64,000 bases of DNA from Auricularia sp. M13 (taxonomy: Eukaryota; Basidiomycota; Agaricomycetes; Auriculariales; Auriculariaceae). Both the position numbers and the translations under genes were made by a program. The notes under the pieces are model-generated. The model was not told the DNA's origin. It saw only the letters and a program-made list of their open reading frames with translations, and made no database searches. The stretch lies in contig CM073202.1 of the NCBI GenBank assembly GCA_037042915.1, positions 3,162,001-3,226,000 of the forward strand, read 5' to 3'. Positions 59,015 to 64,000 of this stretch are shown here, piece by piece. Each line of letters starts with the position of its first letter. Positions within the stretch are counted from its first letter, which is position 1.

Positions 59015-59242
59015 GAAGTACTGCTTGTGTCTCCACTATACACTGTATCTAGGATCACTTCATTTTCACTGAACACAGATGTACGTAGCGCGCGGCGAAG
59101 CTGGATGTTCGGATCTGGAACTTTATCCGCGGATTCGGAAGTATATCCGCGGAGAATGGATGGATACCTCGGGGCTCCCAGGGTTGGAGCGGCTGTCGAC
59201 CCCATGCCATCATTTTGCTTCCGACCCCCCCTTGGGGATACT

Positions 59243-59530
59243 AGAACGTGCAGGAAGGGTTAAAAGGACGTGTAAGAAGGGTAATACCAGCATGTAGGAA
59301 GGGTTATAAGGACGTGTTAGAAGGGTTATTGGAGCGTGTTAGAAGGGTTATTAGAGCGTGTGGGAAGGGTAATAATGGACGTGTAGGAAGGCATACTGCA
59401 CGTGCAGGAAGGCATAAAGATCGTGTGGGAAGGGATAAAGATCGTGCAGGAAGGGTGACTGGAGACGTGTGAGATGGGTAATTGGCCAGCGTGTGGGAAG
59501 GGAAGATGAACGTGCACAAACCTATCTTGC
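59243..59530 (+). repeat. Right terminal motif cluster of outer element
   Basis: About twelve copies of a (a/g)cgtg(t/c)(a/g)ggaaggg motif, the inverted counterpart of 47572-47890. The two clusters match copy by copy for the inner eight units and diverge nearer the tips. Confidence 0.85.
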
Positions 59531-59539
59531 GTAGTCATC
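59531..59539 (+). repeat. Right 9-bp flank repeat of outer transposon
   Basis: gtagtcatc, identical to 47563-47571; see the left copy. Confidence 0.75.
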
Positions 59540-59690
59540 ATCACGCCGAAGTTGAGCGCAAATTGAACTCCGCCCCTCAAGCCTTGAGACGCGTTTTCAC
59601 TCACACCCCGAGGCCAGGCGACGACTGTTCTTGCTCGCTGCACCCATAGAAATCTATACACTTGGTCGCGACGCGATGCCGATGAACGAA

Positions 59691-60486
59691 TGTCCCAGGA
59701 AATGCAAATGGGTTATCAGAGCTGACCCCTGCTGACGCGGTTATAGCAGCTGATCAGCGGCCGCGGCGCGGTTGTAGCCTCTGAAAACCGCTGATCACCA
59801 AGCGTCAGCACTTTTCAGCCCGAAAACCTATGATAACCTGTGATAACCAGCACCGCGGCGAGCGATCAGCAGTTATCAGTGGCTATGTGGTGCTATCACC
59901 AACGCCCCCCAGCCGTGCTACCGCATCTAGCGCACAGTATCAGAGCTGGCACGTGATCCCATCGTGGATGTTGGTTGAAACAACCTCCGACCTCTTACAG
60001 TTCCCCAACATAACAGTGCGCACGGACCAGGTCCCAACAGCCGTCGGTCGCGCTTAAAACATGAACGAATGGAAGGCCCCTCGGGAGCGACTTACCCCAC
60101 ACAAGCGCGCGTGGAGCTGCGGCTCCAACGCTGATGTATTCGTCTCAAGACTCAAGTCAGACTTATAAGGACCTTGAGTGCTACTACTGTAATAGCTGCC
60201 ATTGCGACTGTACTATATGAAAATGTAACGTAAGTAAGTAAAGCAAGTAAGTATATGTGTAGAGAATGGTGTAAGAGCAGCCTGCGCCGCTGCTCCCAGT
60301 ACTTTTCATTACCTGCGGTGGGCGGGTTATCAGACCTATCAGCGCGTCAGCACGATCAGCACGATCGCTGTGATAACCTCTGATAGCTGCTGAGCTACTG
60401 TTATGACAGCGGGTCAGAGCTGACAGGGTTATAGCTGGTTATCAGAGCCAATCGCAAGGTATAACCCATTTGCATTTTTTGGGACA
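59691..60486. mobile_element. 796-bp inverted-repeat element
   Basis: The ends TGTCCCAGGAAATGCAAATG and (reverse complement) TGTCCCAAAAAATGCAAATG continue into GGGTTAT on both sides, 23 of 26 bases identical. The inside is dense in ttatcag/ctgatcagc words on both strands, producing many small dyads. No coding capacity and no clear target duplication. Probably a non-autonomous DNA transposon or MITE-like unit. Confidence 0.78.
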
Positions 60487-60499
60487 AAGACATTCTACA

Positions 60500-61911
60500 T
60501 CTGGTAGCCTCTGAACATGCCGACGCTCCTACTCTTGCCGTCCTCTGCCGCGTCGCTTCATCGATACGTGCCACTGCCTTGGGGCCCCTTTATTGCACAG
60601 TCAGGATAAGAAAGCTGCCTGCGCTAGCATCTTTCGCGGTTACTGTTCGACAAGCTGTACAGCTGGCGGACCGCGTCCTTGCGTTCATCGAGCTTGTCGA
60701 CATTGCTAGATACAGAAACTCGGCCGCGTTTGACCACGACGGTGGAAATAGTTACGTGCAGAATATTTTCCTCGTCGTTTCAGGCCTCACCAATGTGCAA
60801 ACCATCTTTCTTTCGGTCGCACGGTCAACGTATGCGCCGCCTCTGGCTGAGGTCATCAATTCTCTGGTTATGCGGCAGCATCTGCGACATTTGAGCGTGG
60901 AAGGCGCGGGGTGCGCATTTCTTGCGCAGCTTGGCGACCTTGAAAGCCTTGAAATCAGCTCGCCGAACAATATCGACCGACGCGTGTTATCTGCCTGGCT
61001 CACAGCCCACAGGTTGCGCCTCCGCGTCCTCCGACTGTCAGGTGCCTGGGATTCGTACCAATTTCCCGGTGCACGCGACGCGCAGCTTGTTTGCTCTGCA
61101 GTCCACACCATCGCTGCCCGCGGCGCCCTCATGAGAATCTCGCCACACCTGGTGAGGGCGTTCCCCGCGCTCGTCTCGCTTACGCTCTCTTTCGTGCCCC
61201 CCGAGATGCGTCATTTGGACCGATATTGGCCAACCTTGCGCCACCTCGATATTACGCTGCGCGACGCGCACCCGACGCCGAGTGATATGCTCTCGCCTGG
61301 GCACGGTGTCGCGAGTTTGCTCGTCCGCAATGGCCAGGCGCATCCTCTTGCGAGGCTTCAATCTAGGAAGGAGTCTTTCGCAGCATGGGCTTCTCCACAC
61401 GTCACCTGTCTCACGCTCGAATGGCCCATCGCCCAATGGGTTGAGCAACTGCGCGGATATACCGGTCTGCAAAATCTCGATGTCCGACTCGAGAAGTCCA
61501 AAAATGTGAGTCAGTCAATCTCCCATTTAGAAGGACGCGGCTCACCTCCACGTGACGCCCGTTAAGATCCAGCCATGGCTCGACAAACTGCTCTCCAGTC
61601 AATCGGGCGCCGCGAAGTGTACTGAGCATCTCGCAGTGCTCACCATCAGGTACCATAACCCGAACTTTATTCTCAGCCCTGCAACATTCCCGATGCAACG
61701 TCTTCGAGGTCATATTCCGTCGCTGCGACTCCTGCGTACGGATGGGTCGGATGGGTTCGCTCGCCCTACTGCAGTACGACGAGCATGGACATTCAGTTTG
61801 CGCAACAGCCCTGAGGTTCTGGATTGGAGAACTGCGTCTGAGATCACAACCCAATACATACCCCACTGGCATATTACGCGCGAGCCATGGGACGACATCC
61901 ACGAGGTGTAA
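60500..61911 (+). pseudogene. LRR/F-box-type gene lacking its 5' part
   Basis: The frame enters directly from the inverted-repeat element: PTLAVLCRVASSIRATALGP then LYCTVRIRKLPALASFAVTV, the usual segment just after the N-terminal motif of Agaricomycete F-box/LRR-type proteins, with no upstream Met or F-box visible. LRR-like stretches follow (LRHLSVEGAGCAFLAQLGDL, HLVRAFPALVSLTLSFVPPE). Near 61507 the frame ends; a 25-nt gtgagt..tttag segment would have to be spliced to reach the second frame (AAHLHVTPVKIQPWLDKLLS) ending at 61911. That is shorter than the other introns here. Truncated, possibly still transcribed. Confidence 0.6.
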
Positions 61912-62005
61912 TCACGGCGGAACTCTCGTATAACAAAAACTCTGTTCCAGGGGTTTGCTGAACTCGACTGAATCTAAAAATTCCGTATATGGGACCACGT
62001 AGTAC

Positions 62006-63343
62006 TTATACATTGTCTTCGCGACCATCAAGAGAAATTATCTCAGCCTCGTCCGTCCTGTCGCTCCGACCGCTCTCGCCCGTGTGCGGCCGCCCGTTGC
62101 GGCTCCACTTCTCGGACATGACGACCATCTCGTCCGGGCCCGACGTGACGCCGCTATTCTGCGTGCCTTTGACAAAGTCTGCCGATATGGAGGTGACCGT
62201 GCAATTTGAGGCGGGGGTCGGCACGCTGCAGCGGTACACGATGCGCAGGCCTATGGTCAACGCTCCTAGACACTACAGTAGAGGAATTTTAGCGCTCATA
62301 TATATCGAATGGGCCGGGCAGCTCACCATCATCTGCGCGTGAACCGAGAAAAAGACGTTGAAGATCGCGTCGCCGGACGCATAGGTGGCGACGAAGATTA
62401 CGGTCGAGACAGCCAAAGGCAGCGCGCTCTCGAAGACGATAGCGGACCAACGCAAGCCTTTCTCCCGTTGAGGTAGTAGATGCGCAAGAAGAAGGAGGAC
62501 GAGAAGCAGATTAAGCGCAGAGGAAAGCGAAACGTAAATCGTCGCATAGTTGATTGTTGACGCCGCATGGAACAATGTCGAGGGAACCACGACGCGCAGA
62601 ACTGCGACCAGCGAGAACGCTATGCTACTGTGAGCACCGCCGTAATGGCTGAGGATATCGGTTCATCTTACCTGAGGAAGCGAGGTGCAGAAAGACAAGG
62701 GGAACTGCGACCAGGGCGCGCTTGTCATACAGAGACCACGTGCGGTGTATCTGCGGGTACGTTAAACGCTGCCATTCAGAGACAATGCGGTGAGACGGAC
62801 CAGGAAACCCGCAGACAGGGCATTGATGACGACAAATGCCACATTCGCGATTTTGAATGAGGAGACGTCTCCAGATACGAGATATTTGGCGTCTCGCGCG
62901 TTCCTTCAAGAGTCAGTCTTGAACCATCCGGATGCGATAGAAAACATACGGATGTTGGCTGTGGATACCATGAGTATTCAATTTTTAGAGAAAAATGTCC
63001 GTGGCACGTACGCGGTATCGATGAACATGTCCATGATAAACTGAGTGAAGGCAGACATGAAGGTCGTGCCTGCCAAAAAGAGAGCGGTAATGTAGCATCC
63101 GATCGCCAGATACGCGTCAGGCGTCAAGATCTTGCGGCCTCGCGTGACGACAATTTCTTTCAGCACCATGAGGAATAGCACCGCATGGATACCTGAATGT
63201 ATTAGGTTAAAAATTATGATATGCAGGATGCAGGAGGGACAATTACCGTAGACGAAGGCGCCGACCATGCATGAGACGAAGTCGACGTTGTCCTCGTAAG
63301 GGTCGCCGTAAATGGGCATCATCATCGCTGCTGGGTCCGCCAT
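62006..63343 (-). CDS. Multipass membrane protein, function unknown
   Basis: Start MADPAAMMMPIYGDPYEDNV at 63343, followed after one intron by a membrane exon (IHAVLFLMVLKEIVVTRGRK, DAYLAIGCYITALFLAGTTF, MSAFTQFIMDMFIDTAYVPR). Later exons in changing frames contain IANVAFVVINALSAGFLVRL (about 62790-62850), YDKRALVAVPLVFLHLAS and INYATIYVSLSSALNLLLVL with FESALPLAVSTVIFVATYAS (62300-62560). It ends in a hydrophilic tail (SEKWSRNGRPHTGESGRSDR) at 62006. It resembles a common Agaricomycete family of about seven membrane segments with no assigned function. Exon borders only approximate. Confidence 0.65.
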
Positions 63344-64000
63344 GGTCTATACTGCTAAGGCGGGGAAACGGAGGGAAGTAACGTGCAAAGCGGAAGATTA
63401 TAGTCATGCAGCGAGGGCTGGCCGCAATCGACAGCGGACCGCGCGGGCTCGGCGTTCGCTTCGATCGGGTGATCGGTACTGAACCAGTCTCACGAGAGGC
63501 AGACAGATGGAAGACTTGGGTTGTCGCGCAGACTCGCCATGGTGCTATTTCGATGGACGAATTCGGGCAAACTCAGCTGGTGTCGAAGGTTCCCGTTCGA
63601 GGCAGGGATGCTTCAGACTCCGACGGCGGTCAGACAGCGTTATCTCCGATCGCCTCCGACAAGCTCTGTTTGCCGTGTTTCTACTCTGCAACTCAAGGAC
63701 TGAAAGTAAAAATTTACCCCAAAAGAATCCAGTAGCGCTGAATGTTCAGACCTTGCCATCTCACGATCACGCAGCTATATTACTCAGTGCGAACGAAGAA
63801 ACCGTCGATGCATGCACTGGCAGCAACCCAGCAACAGCCGCAATACCGCAACACGAAAACTCTAATAATATGACATGTCCCTAAGAAGAGAATGACACCT
63901 CCAGCGGCATCATCTAGATGACAATGGCGAGCCCGAGGACGTCGATGAAGATGTTGGCAACGATGACCAAGTGGACCTTCATAGTGAGGAAGCATGTCAA
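63344..64000. other. Window end, possible edge of a second membrane gene
   Basis: The minus strand at about 63910-63995 reads LTMKVHLVIVANIFIDVLGL followed by AIVI and a stop, which could be a membrane segment of another gene continuing past the window. A 109-codon plus frame (63406-63735) has no recognizable feature. Nothing else is supported. Confidence 0.3.

Larger units (their letters stand above)
53208..59234 (+). mobile_element. 6.0-kb DNA transposon, CAAGGGG termini, 8-bp TSD
   Basis: The left end is CAAGGGGTGGT, and the right end reads CAAGGGGGGGT in reverse complement. An exact 8-bp duplication flanks it, and the paralogous arm at about 47860 gives the empty site. It carries one large multi-exon gene on the plus strand and little else, as expected of an autonomous element. 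The 8-bp duplication is compatible with the P or hAT superfamilies; the protein favours a P-like origin (inference). Confidence 0.92.
47572..59530. mobile_element. Outer long-TIR DNA transposon carrying nested insertions
   Basis: Element of 11,959 bp as it stands, about 5.6 kb before later insertions. The left arm (47572-48285) is the reverse complement of the right arm (about 52500-53207 continuing at 59243-59530). The arms begin with clusters of a GTGTAGGAAGGG-like motif and continue into a shared unique sequence (ccctgggagaactctagtac-like, then cagcaccagaaacagac). The termini CAAAAATCTGTTT and (reverse complement) GCAAGATAGGTTT match imperfectly. Long arms plus a 9-bp flank duplication resemble Mutator-like elements, but no matching transposase is recognised inside, so it may be non-autonomous. 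The interior (48285-52500) holds decayed frames and other repeats. Confidence 0.78.

Noticed and set aside
63406-63735. 109-codon plus-strand frame near the window end
   Set aside because: No domain, no neighbouring exon and unremarkable codon pattern; cannot be supported as a gene.

Overview
This window looks like an accessory region of a basidiomycete (Agaricomycete) nuclear genome. The evidence is the many spliceosomal introns of about 40-60 nt with GT..AG ends, moderate-to-high GC, the gene families present (NACHT-WD40 NLRs, F-box/LRR proteins, LtrA-type membrane proteins, a GET4 orthologue, FAD oxidoreductases) and several layers of nested DNA transposons. I cannot name the species. No CRISPR array, rRNA or convincing tRNA was seen.

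Layout. 1-24 kb: a tandem array of three minus-strand NACHT-WD40 NLR genes. NLR1 is cut by the window start. NLR2 is interrupted by a solo LTR with a perfect 5-bp target duplication. NLR3 looks intact. Between them lie two paralogous blocks (about 3.3-7.4 and 14.2-17.7 kb) of decayed RING/zinc-ribbon-like genes, so the array grew by duplicating a unit of roughly 10 kb. 25.3-26.5 kb: GET4, with decayed fragments of its 5' end scattered in the NLR array. 26.7-30.3 kb: a HeLo-like/ubiquitin-like domain gene and a divergent F-box gene. 30.9-38.4 kb: two LtrA-family multipass membrane proteins flanking a convergent SGNH/PC-esterase-like gene. 38.7-47.4 kb: two divergently oriented FAD-binding oxidoreductase paralogues with a NUDT7/PCD1-like Nudix hydrolase between them.

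47.56-59.54 kb: a transposon nest. An outer element with long terminal inverted repeats, built of many copies of a GTGTAGGAAGGG-like motif and flanked by a 9-bp direct repeat, contains in its right arm (i) a 279-bp palindromic MITE with a 3-bp target duplication and (ii) a 6.0-kb autonomous-looking transposon with CAAGGGG termini and an exact 8-bp target duplication. The latter encodes a very large zinc-finger/PHD-finger transposase whose acidic motifs are laid out like those of P-element/THAP9 transposases. The interior also holds a second MITE (326 bp, 3-bp duplication), a 1-kb near-palindrome and a repeat shared with 42-43 kb. This nest is the most novel item. It can be dated internally because the uninterrupted left arm preserves the empty sites.

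59.7-64 kb: a 0.8-kb inverted-repeat element abutting a 5'-truncated LRR/F-box-type gene, then a multipass membrane protein gene on the minus strand. Overall the window combines innate-immunity-like NLRs, a HeLo-like gene and heavy mobile-element traffic around a conserved housekeeping gene (GET4).
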